This document shows, one piece after another, positions 8,026-16,684 of a stretch of 64,000 bases of DNA. Each line of letters starts with the position of its first letter. The first letter of the stretch is position 1. The notes under the pieces are model-generated. The model did no database searches and had not been told where the DNA came from. It saw nothing but the letters and a program-made list of their open reading frames with translations. The position numbers and the translations under genes were made by a program. This DNA comes from Paraburkholderia sp. BL25I1N1 (GTDB lineage: Bacteria; Pseudomonadota; Gammaproteobacteria; Burkholderiales; Burkholderiaceae), in the NCBI RefSeq assembly GCF_003002025.1, contig NZ_PVZB01000032.1, positions 24,263-88,262 of the forward strand. The letters are read 5' to 3'.

Positions 8026-8769
8026 ATGGCAAAGCAGATCGCGGTGGTGACGGGTGGAATGGGCGGACTTGGTGAAGCAATCAGCATCAAGCTGCATGAC
8101 GCCGGGTATGCGGTCGTGGTTACCTGTTCGCCGGCCAATACCGGCGCGAACGAGTGGCTCGCGCGGATGGAAGCGCAGGGACGACAGTTCCGCGCATACG
8201 CGGTCGATGTCGCCGACTACGACTCGTGCAGCCGATGCGCGGCGCAGATCGGAGCTGAAGTCGGCCCGGTCGATATCCTGATCAATAACGCCGGCATCAC
8301 GCGCGACGCGAGCTTCAAGAAGCTGGACAAGGTCAATTGGGACGCGGTAATCCGAACCAACCTCGATTCGGTATTCAACATGACGAAGCCGGTGTGCGAC
8401 AGCATGGTCGAGCGAGGCTGGGGCCGCATCATCAACGTGTCGTCGATCATCGGCTCGAAGGGCGGCTTCGGTCAGACCAACTATGCGGCGGCCAAGGCGG
8501 GCATGCACGGCTTCACGAAATCGCTGGCGCTCGAGGTGGCGAAGCGAGGCGTGACCGTCAACACGATCTCGCCAGGTTATATCGCAACGAAGATGGTGAT
8601 GGCGGTGCCCGAGGAAATCCGCGAGACGAAGATCATTCCGCAGATTCCGGTCGGCCGCCTCGGACAGCCCGACGAAGTCGCCGCACTGGTGCTATACCTG
8701 TGCTCGCGCGAAGCCGGTTTCGTGACCGGAGCCAACATTGCGATCAATGGCGGGCAGCACCTGCAATGA
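8026..8769 (+). CDS. phaB: Acetoacetyl-CoA reductase (NADPH)
   Basis: This classical short-chain dehydrogenase of 247 residues has the cofactor motif TGGMGGLG at 9-16, NNAG at 87-90, and the catalytic Ser140, Tyr153 and Lys157 in NVSSIIGSKGGFGQTNYAAAKAG. The insert QTNYAAAKAGMHGFTKSLA and the end VTGANIAINGGQHLQ match PhaB proteins, which reduce acetoacetyl-CoA to (R)-3-hydroxybutyryl-CoA for polyhydroxybutyrate synthesis. The upstream phasin supports this. FabG is the alternative family member, but the sequence fits PhaB better. Confidence 0.9.
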   Translation: MAKQIAVVTGGMGGLGEAISIKLHDAGYAVVVTCSPANTGANEWLARMEAQGRQFRAYAVDVADYDSCSRCAAQIGAEVGPVDILINNAGITRDASFKKLDKVNWDAVIRTNLDSVFNMTKPVCDSMVERGWGRIINVSSIIGSKGGFGQTNYAAAKAGMHGFTKSLALEVAKRGVTVNTISPGYIATKMVMAVPEEIRETKIIPQIPVGRLGQPDEVAALVLYLCSREAGFVTGANIAINGGQHLQ

Positions 8770-8796
8770 AGCGGATAGTCAGCAGCGGAGGTTCCG

Positions 8797-8955
8797 ATGA
8801 ATGAAGCAGTGGCAATCGTCGTAGGTTCGTTCGTGATGGCGACCGCAGCCGTGTTCGTCGCCGCTCACTATCACCAGGAGCAAATGCGTCGAAAGCGGCT
8901 TAGGCAGATGGGGCACCATCACTACTGGCCGCATTGGCGCAGCGCACGGCATTGA
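8797..8955 (+). CDS. Small membrane protein, 52 residues
   Basis: An AGCGGAGGTTCCG ribosome binding site sits just before ATG at 8797. The frame encodes MNEAVAIVVGSFVMATAAVF, one N-terminal hydrophobic segment of about 20 residues, followed by a His/Arg-rich tail (AHYHQEQMRRKRLRQMGHHHYWPHW). It starts 27 bases after phaB and may be co-transcribed. The histidine cluster could bind metal or an anionic partner (speculation). No family is recognised. Confidence 0.5.
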   Translation: MNEAVAIVVGSFVMATAAVFVAAHYHQEQMRRKRLRQMGHHHYWPHWRSARH

Positions 8956-9368
8956 GCCGGGTTACCGCGCTCTAGGGCGCGGTGAATTATTGATGGGAAG
9001 AGGACGTGTTGCCGCGCTCGACGTCCCGCCATTCTTCGTGATCAGCGCGATCACGATTGTCATGACGCTTTAAGCGGGCCACGAATGTTGCGCGGGCGCA
9101 CGGCGCGTGACATTGCGCCTTTATATCAAGCGTCTTTTCGCACTCTTCGCCCAATGTCGACGGGCGCTTTCATCGGCGTAGCCGGGCGTGATGAGCCGCC
9201 TGCGTACCCGATCCCGAGGCACGTCAGTTGCTGAAAAAGATAGGCGGCTCCGCGTACATAACGGCCTTCGTTCTCAGGCTATGTCTTCCGGCATTTTTCG
9301 CGCTATGGTGAAGTATGTTCAGGCAGCCCCGGGACAGTGTGCCGCTGCACAATAAGGGGAGAAGCACG
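8956..9368. other. Intergenic region without recognisable gene
   Basis: Only very short frames occur, the longest plausible being a 26-residue one near 8993 with no ribosome binding site. No hairpin terminator or tRNA-like structure was seen. The 3' part must carry the promoter of the methyltransferase gene. Confidence 0.5.
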
Positions 9369-10034
9369 GTGCATGAAGATCTTGCAACGTCGCGCGAAAG
9401 GATGGTCGAGCGGCAACTGATCGCGCGCGGCATCGCGGATTCGCGCATTCTGAACGCAATGCGTCGCGTGCCGCGCGAGGTGTTTCTAAGCCCTGATTTG
9501 CGCGCGTGGGCTTATGCGGACGCAGCCCTGCCGATCGATGCCGGCCAGACCATCACACAACCGTTCATGGTCGCGCGGATGCTCCAGGCGGCGCGCCTCG
9601 AGCCGCAAGACCGTGTGCTCGAGATCGGCACGGGTTCCGGCTACGCGGCGGCCGTGCTTGCGGAAATGGTTGCGCGCGTCGACACGATCGAGCGTCACAG
9701 GCAGTTGGCTGAGAGCGCCACGGATCGGCTCCGCGCGCTAGGCTATCGCAACGTGAATGTCTACACCGCGGACGGCACGCTCGGGTTGCCGGCGCGTGCC
9801 CCGTTCGATGCCATCGTCGCCACCGCATCCGGTCCGGGCGTGCCACCCGCGTGGAGCGCGCAACTCGAGATCGGCGGCCGCATTGTGATGCCTGTGGGCC
9901 CGGATCCGGACCATCAGCGGCTGATCCGCCTCACTCGGGACAGCAGCACAACCTACCACGAAGAAATACTCGAACTCGTGCGTTTTGTGCCGTTGATCGG
10001 TGCCCAGGGCTGGGGCGACATGGACGGGTGGTAA
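9369..10034 (+). CDS. pcm: Protein-L-isoaspartate O-methyltransferase
   Basis: The SAM-binding motif VLEIGTGSGYAAAVLAEM is central, with the preceding family motif LPIDAGQTITQPFMVARML and the later PFDAIVATASGPGVPPAWSAQLEIGGRIVMPVG. Pcm methylates isoaspartyl residues in damaged proteins so they can return to aspartate. The start chosen is GTG at 9369, eight bases after AAGGGGA, giving 221 residues, close to the family norm of about 210. The in-frame start at 9315 lacks a site. It stands alone rather than in the surE-pcm-nlpD arrangement, so it may be an accessory paralogue. Confidence 0.85.
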   Translation: MHEDLATSRERMVERQLIARGIADSRILNAMRRVPREVFLSPDLRAWAYADAALPIDAGQTITQPFMVARMLQAARLEPQDRVLEIGTGSGYAAAVLAEMVARVDTIERHRQLAESATDRLRALGYRNVNVYTADGTLGLPARAPFDAIVATASGPGVPPAWSAQLEIGGRIVMPVGPDPDHQRLIRLTRDSSTTYHEEILELVRFVPLIGAQGWGDMDGW

Positions 10035-10088
10035 GTCGATGCGGGCGCGTGAGGCATTCGTCGGCCAGCGGACGCGGGAAGGAAGCTG

Positions 10089-10433
10089 TTACCCCGACGA
10101 CAACGCGCAGGGGCAAAAATACGCGTCTAGCGCCCATGGCAGCGCGACCAGGCGGCCCACCATCGCCGCGAGCGTGTCGGGCGACACCGCCGTGAATGTA
10201 ACGGTCATTTCTTCGTAGCAGTGACGCCGATCCACGCGGATGCGCACGTGGTCCGCCTGCGGTGCCTCGCAACCGAGAACCTGCCACGCGGCAACGACTC
10301 TCAGATGCCCCGCCTTTGCGCGCACGGTGAGCCGGTAACGATCGTGCCGATCCGCTGTGCTGTTTTCAACCGCCATCTCTTTCGCGGCGGGATCATCCGG
10401 TGGCACTGCGACTTGCTCGTCAGTCGATTGCAT
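10089..10433 (-). CDS. Hypothetical protein with possible ACT-like domain, 114 residues
   Basis: ATG at 10433 on the minus strand follows GGAGTTCAGA. After a polar N-terminus, the segment YRLTVRAKAGHLRVVAAWQVLGCEAPQADHVRIRVDRRHCYEEMTVTF reads as the alternating beta-alpha-beta pattern of an ACT-like or acetolactate-synthase-small-subunit-like domain, ending in a helix (DTLAAMVGRLVALPWALDAY). This fold call comes from pattern only. The genes to either side give no hint of the ligand. Confidence 0.55.
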   Translation of the reverse strand: MQSTDEQVAVPPDDPAAKEMAVENSTADRHDRYRLTVRAKAGHLRVVAAWQVLGCEAPQADHVRIRVDRRHCYEEMTVTFTAVSPDTLAAMVGRLVALPWALDAYFCPCALSSG

Positions 10434-11000
10434 TCTGAACTCCGAATGGCCAGTCACGCGGGGCAGGAGCGGGAGCCGATCGGCCGCTCGCAGGAGGTTC
10501 ACTGTATGAGTACCGTTATAGTCTGCCCGTTCACCGAACATGAGGACTGTGCACCGTAATCGGCGACGTTTGCGTGCGGAAACCCGCTGAATTACTCGTC
10601 GATACTGTGGTGTGGCGTGTCGTTGCGATGGGGCGACTGGTCGGTCACGAAGAGCGGCGAATTGCGATCCATTAGCGGTTTATAGAAGAAGCACGCATAG
10701 ACGCGAATTTTTTGCACTGCATTGCAAGTCGAGCGAAGCAATGTAAGCCGTGAGGCAACCGGCCAGTTTCCAGAACCGTGCGGGTATAGCCTTTGCTCAA
10801 GCTCATACGGCCATTCTCACTTCCTGTGTAACGTGAGATCCGCACTTGGGGACGACACTGTCCGGCTTCTGTTATCCGGCGCGCTCTGCATCATCATGGT
10901 TCGTCCGTGCGCGTGCCGATCAGCGAACGACAGTAGGGCGCCGGACTCGCCGCGACACCGGCTCGCATCGCCGCATTCACTTTTTTAGGAGAAACGCAGC
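10434..11000. other. Intergenic region without recognisable gene
   Basis: Both strands carry only short frames without ribosome binding sites, including a 26-codon minus-strand frame at 10592-10672. The last 20 bases hold the TTTAGGAGAAACGCAGC site of the following DUF2934 gene. No hairpin or repeat stands out. Confidence 0.5.
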
Positions 11001-11264
11001 ATGGACAACGATCTCGAAGCCCGCATTCGTACCCGGGCATATCATCTCTGGGAAAACGATCCGTCACCGGACAACAACGCGGAAAAGCACTGGGAGGAAG
11101 CGCGCCGGCAGATCGAAGCCGAGGGTGACGATGCGCAGGACAGTCTTGAACCCAGCGCCGATCAGTCAGCTGAACGGGAGCGGGGCGGCCGCATCGCGCC
11201 AGAAGAGCAGTTACAGGACATGTCTGGCGACGGTGCGGATGCAGGAACTCGAGAAAACCGGTAG
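11001..11264 (+). CDS. DUF2934 domain protein
   Basis: The N-terminal segment LEARIRTRAYHLWENDPSPDNNAEKHWEEARRQIEAE is the DUF2934 signature (IR-x-RAY-x-LWE ... AE-x-HW). The rest of the 87 residues is acidic and disordered. An AGGAGAAACGCAGC site precedes the ATG. DUF2934 proteins are small, cytoplasmic and of unknown function, common in soil proteobacteria. Confidence 0.85.
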   Translation: MDNDLEARIRTRAYHLWENDPSPDNNAEKHWEEARRQIEAEGDDAQDSLEPSADQSAERERGGRIAPEEQLQDMSGDGADAGTRENR

Positions 11265-11455
11265 CGTCGGCGCTGCCGTGGCGTTCGGAGCGCACGGCTC
11301 GCAGATACTGCTCGCTAACTGATCGGACCAGCCGAACTGCGTTGCGGGCGTCGGCAGGATCGCCTCACACTGCCGCGCCTCGCATGCGTGGATTGAGGCC
11401 GCATACTCGCCGCCTCGGATGTCCAGGTTTGAAACGCCCGCTTTTTTAGGGCGCT

Positions 11456-12373
11456 TCAATGCGTCGCGTTCAAACGAGCCTTGACGTCCGCGGCGTTGTC
11501 GTCTTTCGGCGTTTGAGACAACGAAGCAGTGACCTCCGCGCCGAAAAGAAAAACGATGCCGCAAAAATATAGCCACATCATCAACACAGCGAGCGAACCT
11601 GCTGCACCGAATGCGCCTGCGGTTCCAGCATGCGCGAGATATAAACCGAACAGGTGCCGGCCCACGGTAAACAGCAGCGCCGCGACGGCCCCGCCGATCA
11701 GCGCGGAACGGAAATTGACCCGCTTGTCGGGGAGCCACTTGATCAGCGCGCCGAGCCCGAACGTCAGTATCACGAGGCCGAAAGTGGACTGCGCGACGTC
11801 GGCAATGACGCTAAGCGTCGAGCTACCGAAAACGGCGCTGCCGGCCGTCTGTATCGCGGCGTCGAGTACCAGCGAGACCACCAGCAGAAAGCTGAGTCCC
11901 ATGAGCAGGCCGAGCGAGACGAGTCGCGCCCGTATGACCCACGCGAGGCCCACAAGGCCTTTAGGCGATTTTGCCGCGAACACGACATCGAGTGCTGTAT
12001 TCAGGCAGGAGAACGTCGCCGAGGCCCCGACGAGAAGCAGCACGACAGAGAACGCCGCCGCCATGCCGCTACCATTCGAACGATGCGCGTGCTCGACGAC
12101 AGCCTGCATCGCACTGGCGGCGTCATTGCCGAGCAACTGCCTGATCTGACCAAAGAATTGCCCCTGCGCGATGTCGCGGCCGACGAACCAGCCTGTAATC
12201 GCGAGGACGATCACTAAAGTCGGGGCCAGAGAAAACGCGGAGTAGAAACCGATGCTCGCGCCCATCATCGCGCAACGGTCCGACGAAAATCGCTCGACGG
12301 CGTCCCTCATGACGGCCACTGCGCCGCCTGCCCGGCTGGATCGGGAGCCTGCATCGCGTCGCTGATATTCCAT
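11456..12373 (-). CDS. YihY/BrkB family inner-membrane protein
   Basis: The 305-residue product has about six hydrophobic segments. The family N-terminal signature RCAMMGASIGFYSAFSLAPTLVIVLAITGW is present, as is VWVIRARLVSLGLLMGLSFLLVVSLVLDA (with minor variation) and the GALIKWLPDKRVNFRSALIGGAVAALLFTVGRHLFGLYL segment. YihY/BrkB proteins are integral membrane proteins, once called ribonuclease BN by mistake; their function is unsettled. The start at 12373 has GGAGAACAGC upstream. The frame could extend to 12421 without a better site. Confidence 0.88.
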   Translation of the reverse strand: MEYQRRDAGSRSSRAGGAVAVMRDAVERFSSDRCAMMGASIGFYSAFSLAPTLVIVLAITGWFVGRDIAQGQFFGQIRQLLGNDAASAMQAVVEHAHRSNGSGMAAAFSVVLLLVGASATFSCLNTALDVVFAAKSPKGLVGLAWVIRARLVSLGLLMGLSFLLVVSLVLDAAIQTAGSAVFGSSTLSVIADVAQSTFGLVILTFGLGALIKWLPDKRVNFRSALIGGAVAALLFTVGRHLFGLYLAHAGTAGAFGAAGSLAVLMMWLYFCGIVFLFGAEVTASLSQTPKDDNAADVKARLNATH

Positions 12374-12464
12374 GCTGTTCTCCGGCCGGCTGGTTGTCTT
12401 CAGTGTCCTCGATCCGAGCAATTTCCGAGCCGCCGCGGCGTCAGGGCTTGTTTTTCATCGACGC

Positions 12465-13337
12465 CTAGCGCAGTTCGAGCCACATCGGCTGATGATCCGA
12501 GGCCTCGCTATCCTGATCGACCTCGCAAGCTGCGATGCGCGATGTCAGATCCTCGGTTACGAAAATGAAGTCGCAGGCGAATGGCCCCTCCGGCCACTGG
12601 TCGTGGTCATATAAACCCACTGTCGGGGCACGCGGAGCGTGAGGGTGCGAACTGGCCCACGCGTCGATAAAACGGGGAGCGTCGGCAATCGGTTCGAGCA
12701 TCTGGCGATACGCGCTGCTTTCGAACGCACTGTTAAAGTCGCCACAGACAATCGCGTCCATGGGTCGCGCGGTGTTGTAAAACGGGCTGTCGATTTTCTC
12801 CGCCTTGGCGGGCGCTCGCGCGTGAGCGCACGCTTCCCTGTGCAGTTCCCGCAAACTGGCGACCTGCGCGAGCCGCTGCGTCTCCGAATAGAACTCAAGG
12901 TGCGTGGAGACCACCCGTATCGCGCCAATATCGGTTTCGATCACGGCTTCGAGCGCGACTCTCATCATCGACGGTTTGGCCGGGTCCGCCGGCCAGGGCA
13001 GCGAATGACGCAGTACTTGCCTGACGGGCAGGCGCGTGACGATCGCGTTGCCGAACTGACGCCGGTGCCGGCTCGCGCCGAGCGCCGGAAGATCGGATCC
13101 CACTGCGTCGAGCACCGTGAACTGCGGAAGCAGCGCGGCCAACTCGACGAATTGATCGGCGGATGGGCCGCCGGCCAAACCGCCCGACGCCGGGCCTTCA
13201 TGAAAACCGCGCGTGACTTCCTGCACGCAGAGAATGTCGAAATCGCACAGCGCGCGCGCTTCGCGTACGATTCGGGCGAGGTCGACCCGGCCGTCCGCGC
13301 CGCGTCCCCATTGAACATTCCAATCGACGAGTTTCAT
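12465..13337 (-). CDS. Endonuclease/exonuclease/phosphatase family hydrolase
   Basis: The 290-residue protein begins MKLVDWNVQWGRGADGRVDL, with the catalytic Asn of the family, followed by DILCVQEV (metal-binding Glu), VSTHLEF, VCGDFNSAFESSAY and the final EASDHQPMWLEL with the Asp-His pair. All key motifs of the DNase I-like fold are present. No signal peptide is seen, so it is probably cytoplasmic. Substrates in the family range from DNA to phospholipids and inositol phosphates; none can be chosen here. GGAGGT lies 11 bases upstream of the start. Confidence 0.87.
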   Translation of the reverse strand: MKLVDWNVQWGRGADGRVDLARIVREARALCDFDILCVQEVTRGFHEGPASGGLAGGPSADQFVELAALLPQFTVLDAVGSDLPALGASRHRRQFGNAIVTRLPVRQVLRHSLPWPADPAKPSMMRVALEAVIETDIGAIRVVSTHLEFYSETQRLAQVASLRELHREACAHARAPAKAEKIDSPFYNTARPMDAIVCGDFNSAFESSAYRQMLEPIADAPRFIDAWASSHPHAPRAPTVGLYDHDQWPEGPFACDFIFVTEDLTSRIAACEVDQDSEASDHQPMWLELR

Positions 13338-13387
13338 GGCGGTTTAACCTCCATTCGGCTTGCGCCGCCAGGTTGTCCGGGGCAGAG

Positions 13388-13987
13388 CTAGCCCACTGTG
13401 TCCGGACCGAGGTAGCCGGGCAGTCCCAGCGCCGCCTTGGTCTTTGCCAGGCTGATCGCTTCGTCCACCAGCGCGGCGAATTTCTCGTCGCTGTCCGGTC
13501 GTGGCAGATTCGAGCGAAAGAAGTCGGCCCAGCGGAATTCTTCCAGTGGGACATTGGTTTTCTCATAGCCGCCGGCATCGCGCACTGCCGCTGCGAGGCT
13601 GCGGTACTCGTCATCGGGCAGCGCCCAGATGTGTTCCGGCAAATCGGAAAACGGCCGGCGTTTGCCTTCAGCGTCGAACGGATACGCCCACCGTTCGTTT
13701 TCCATGCTCAGCCAGAAAGACGCCTGCGAATAAGAGGAAAGATCCCTGACCAGAACGACCGGCACGGACTTGACGCCCACGTGCCAGAGCGCGGCGGCCA
13801 CGTGATGATGGTCGATCGCAAACGGCGTGTCGCCCGGACCGTAGACGACGGGTATCGGTTTCTCAGCGATCGCCATTTCCAGATCGTGCCCGCTCAGCGC
13901 TTTATATTGGCTGATTTTATTGCGGACCTCCCGCGCGCCGTGTGTCAGTTGAGTGGGACGCAGGCGTTCGATTTTTAGTGTGATCAT
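13388..13987 (-). CDS. ParB-like nuclease-fold protein (ParBc_2 type)
   Basis: Starting at 13987 after AAGGGAGACGGC, the 199-residue protein reads MITLKIERLRPTQLTHGARE, then PIPVVYGPGDTPFAIDHHHVAAALWHVGVKSVPVVLVRDLSSYS. This is the stand-alone ParB-like family with an xxDHHH motif in place of the usual ParB GERR box. The C-terminal half (WADFFRSNLP...AISLAKTKAALGLPGYLGP) is helical. It lacks a partner ParA gene and a ParB DNA-binding helix-turn-helix, so a role in chromosome partition is unlikely. Confidence 0.75.
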   Translation of the reverse strand: MITLKIERLRPTQLTHGAREVRNKISQYKALSGHDLEMAIAEKPIPVVYGPGDTPFAIDHHHVAAALWHVGVKSVPVVLVRDLSSYSQASFWLSMENERWAYPFDAEGKRRPFSDLPEHIWALPDDEYRSLAAAVRDAGGYEKTNVPLEEFRWADFFRSNLPRPDSDEKFAALVDEAISLAKTKAALGLPGYLGPDTVG

Positions 13988-14264
13988 GCCGTCTCCCTTG
14001 CAAAAAGCGGTCGACCAGAGTCCGCCTGTTGAGTCCTCGCGCAAGATGCATGCCGCTGTGAATAGAAGCAGCACGCGTGTCTGGCAGTCGTCATGACGAA
14101 CCCTCGTTCTCGCGCCGGGCGTGTGCCTTGCTCCGAGTCAAACCGGCGCGGCAACGCGTCTATAACCGCGATTGTCGCTGCCCTTCAACTCGCGGACAAG
14201 CTGAGCAGTAAGCGCAAACAATCGATCTAATGCTTGTGGTCCGCGCTGAAATCCTGCCTTCCGC

Positions 14265-15170
14265 TTACGCCACCGAATGCACGGCTTCTAAGCCGAGCCG
14301 TTCGATCAACCGCTGCGCGTCGAAGGGCGCATGTGTTTTGGCATCGTTGTCGAAATAGCAGTACACGTCGCGGCGCGCCCGACGCGGTGGATGAGGATTC
14401 GGCGCGATCAGCCGCGCGTTTGCGGGCTGCGAACCGCGGCGCCATGCGTCGATGCGGGCGGCCCAGTCGTCTAGCGCTTCGTCCGCGTAGGCGCCGGAAT
14501 ACCGCGACTCGGTGCCGTGCAGTCGGATGTACACGAAGTCAGCGGTAACGTCTTCCGCCAGCGGCCACGGTTCGGTCGAATCGGAGACAACCAGCGCGGT
14601 GTCGTATTGCCTGAGCAGGTCGATGAAAGCGGCGTCCATAAAACTGGCGTGACGCACCTCGACGGCGTGGCGCAGTTTGCGCTTGCGGTCTATCGCGACA
14701 TAGGGCGTCTTGACCCGCGCATCGTGTTGCTCCGCCAAAGAGAGCGCGGCCGCAGTGTCGCGAGGCAGGAAACGTAAAAAGCGTTCCATGGCCGCCGGCT
14801 CGAAGCGGAACGAAGGCGGGAACTGCCACAGAATGGGGCCCAGCTTTTCATTCAGGGCGAGCAGGCCCTGCGCGAAAAAATTGGCGCTGCCCACTTGCGC
14901 GGTGTCGTCGCGGAAACGCAGCAGATGCGTCAGATACCGCGCGCCTTTCACACTGAAGACGAAATCGGCGGGCGTCTCGGCATACCAACGCCGCCAACTG
15001 TCGAGCGACTGAAGGCTGTAATGCGTACCATTGATTTCAATGCTCTGGAAAAGCGACGACGCAAACTGCAGTTCGGCGGCCTGTTTCAGCCCACGGGGGT
15101 AGAAGGCATCTCTCCACCCCTTGTAGCGCCAACCGGAAATGCCGATACGTACGTCGCCGATCTGTTTCAT
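14265..15170 (-). CDS. DUF72 family protein (YecE-like TIM barrel)
   Basis: The product has RIGISGWRYKGWRDAFYPRGLKQAAELQFASSLFQSIEINGTHYSLQ at the N-terminus and LGPILWQFPPSFRF in the middle. AVEVRHASF, VVSDSTEPWPLAEDVTADFVYIRLHG and DVYCYFDNDAKTHAPFDAQRL follow. This is the full set of DUF72/YecE motifs, a TIM-barrel family without a firm biochemical assignment. The start at 15170 (MKQIGDVRIG) is chosen by alignment, because neither it nor the ATGs at 15191 and 15221 has a strong ribosome binding site. Confidence 0.85.
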   Translation of the reverse strand: MKQIGDVRIGISGWRYKGWRDAFYPRGLKQAAELQFASSLFQSIEINGTHYSLQSLDSWRRWYAETPADFVFSVKGARYLTHLLRFRDDTAQVGSANFFAQGLLALNEKLGPILWQFPPSFRFEPAAMERFLRFLPRDTAAALSLAEQHDARVKTPYVAIDRKRKLRHAVEVRHASFMDAAFIDLLRQYDTALVVSDSTEPWPLAEDVTADFVYIRLHGTESRYSGAYADEALDDWAARIDAWRRGSQPANARLIAPNPHPPRRARRDVYCYFDNDAKTHAPFDAQRLIERLGLEAVHSVA

Positions 15171-15323
15171 GGGTCTATCGCGCGAATGCATGTGTGAACC
15201 GAATGCAGACGACGCGAGCAACCGGTGTTCCCGCAGTGTCGCGGCGCCCGGGGTTCAGTTCACAGGGTACGGATCGCCTGACTGCAAGGCGCTCAATAAC
15301 GGACTATCAAGGAGTAAGAAGTC

Positions 15324-15830
15324 GTGCCGAAAGCTTCTCCATCAACCGCGTTTGGAATTTTCGAGCGCGTGGTCGTTAGCCTCTACGACGGCGGCGTGCT
15401 GTCGCCGGCGGTGCTGGAGCGCGTCATTGGCGCGTTCGCCCAAGCGGATGCCGACTGGCATGGCACCCCACGAGTCCGTTCCGTCGATGGCCGCTCGCTG
15501 CATGAAATCGTCGTACACACGATGCTTCCGGGCGATGACCAGCAGTCGGCGTCGACCTCGTTTATGACGGTGGTCGAACACATCGCGGAAACCGCGCTTT
15601 CGGCTGGCGCTGCGAGTGAAACTGCCAGGGAAGCCGAACCGCGGCGCGCCAAAACCAGAAAACCAGCCGACGCGAACGAAGAATCCGCTGCGGATGAACT
15701 GCTGGCGCAATTGTCCGGCAGTGCACCCTCGGCCAAGCGGCGTCGCTCGAACAAAGCCGATACGCCGGCCGGGTCGAGCACCTTCAATCCGTTTCTGAAT
15801 GCGGCGCTACCGCGTACGAAGAAGTCCTGA
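15324..15830 (+). CDS. Hypothetical protein, 168 residues
   Basis: GTG at 15324 follows CAAGGAGTAAGAAGTC. The first half is folded-looking (TAFGIFERVVVSLYDGGVLSPAVLERVIGAFAQADADW), with a possible four-helix pattern. The second half is a Lys/Arg/Ala-rich disordered tail (AEPRRAKTRKPADANEESAADELLAQLSG) ending LPRTKKS. No signal peptide or membrane segment is present. No family is recognised. It is transcribed divergently from the DUF72 gene, about 150 bases away. Confidence 0.65.
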   Translation: MPKASPSTAFGIFERVVVSLYDGGVLSPAVLERVIGAFAQADADWHGTPRVRSVDGRSLHEIVVHTMLPGDDQQSASTSFMTVVEHIAETALSAGAASETAREAEPRRAKTRKPADANEESAADELLAQLSGSAPSAKRRRSNKADTPAGSSTFNPFLNAALPRTKKS

Positions 15831-15842
15831 CAGCCGTCCGCT

Positions 15843-16586
15843 TCACTGCGAATTGGCCCACGCAATAGCGTCCTCACCGGCGGCGATGCGCAGCGGGGCC
15901 GATGGGTCGTTCGCCGCGCGCCACACGGCTTGCGCTACGTCGAGCGAGCGTGTGATCGCCGACTCCTGCTGCCATTGGGCGAAGACGCGTTGCGCCAGAT
16001 CCGAATACGCTTCGGGAACGCCGCCCTGCATGCGGGACTGCGCGTTTTCGCCGAAGCGGGTTTCCGGCGCGCGTCCCGGCAGGACGAGGCGCACGCGTAC
16101 ATCGAACGGCTCCAGTTCCAGCGCCACGGATTCGCTGAACGCGTTGATCGCCGCCTTGCTGGCGGTGTACACGGACAACAGATGGAGCGGCCTCAAGGTC
16201 ACACTCGAAGTGACGTTGACGACGACGCCTTCCCTGCGTTCCCGAAACTGAGGCAGGACCGCCTGGGTCATCGCTATCGTGCCGAGCGTGTTCGTTTCGA
16301 AGACTTCGCGAGCGATGTCCATCGAGGTGCCTTCTAGGGCGTTCAGCACGCCAATCCCCGCGTTATTGACGAGTACGTCGAGCGGCCCGGCAGCCTCCAC
16401 GGCATCACGGATGCTCTGCGGATCCGTCACATTGAGGCCAAGTACGCGCAGACGTTCGGAGCGCGGCAGAACATCCTCGCGCGGCGTGCGCATGGTGGCG
16501 ATGACGCGCCAGTCACGTTCGAGGAAATAGCGGGCGGTGTCGAGGCCGAATCCGGACGAGCATCCGGTGATCAGGACGGTTTTCAT
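15843..16586 (-). CDS. SDR family NAD(P)-dependent oxidoreductase
   Basis: Classical short-chain dehydrogenase motifs are present: TGCSSGFG at residues 7-14, NNAG at 74-77, the catalytic Ser in NVTSSVT near 127, and Tyr140/Lys144 in SVYTASKAA. TGCSSGFG is typical of the retinol/17-beta-hydroxysteroid-like subgroup. The length, 247 residues, is normal. The start at 16586 (MKTVLITG) is preferred over 16619. It is divergent from the AraC regulator at 16685; the 98 bases between must hold both promoters, so the regulator probably controls this gene. The substrate is unknown. Confidence 0.88.
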   Translation of the reverse strand: MKTVLITGCSSGFGLDTARYFLERDWRVIATMRTPREDVLPRSERLRVLGLNVTDPQSIRDAVEAAGPLDVLVNNAGIGVLNALEGTSMDIAREVFETNTLGTIAMTQAVLPQFRERREGVVVNVTSSVTLRPLHLLSVYTASKAAINAFSESVALELEPFDVRVRLVLPGRAPETRFGENAQSRMQGGVPEAYSDLAQRVFAQWQQESAITRSLDVAQAVWRAANDPSAPLRIAAGEDAIAWANSQ

Positions 16587-16684
16587 GGCGAGTCCAATAG
16601 AGGGTGGCGGGATCCACACAATAAGTCGCCACCGCCGGACTTGCTACAATCGAGCGTCCGGTTTTCATTCGAAGGAGTCCGGTT

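Noticed and set aside
10592..10672. 26-residue minus-strand frame (MDRNSPLFVTDQSPHRNDTP...)
   Set aside because: Natural-looking composition but no ribosome binding site and too short to support without conservation data.
13388..13987. ParB chromosome-partition protein
   Set aside because: It lacks the ParB box and the DNA-binding helix-turn-helix and has no ParA partner; kept as a ParB-like fold protein only.
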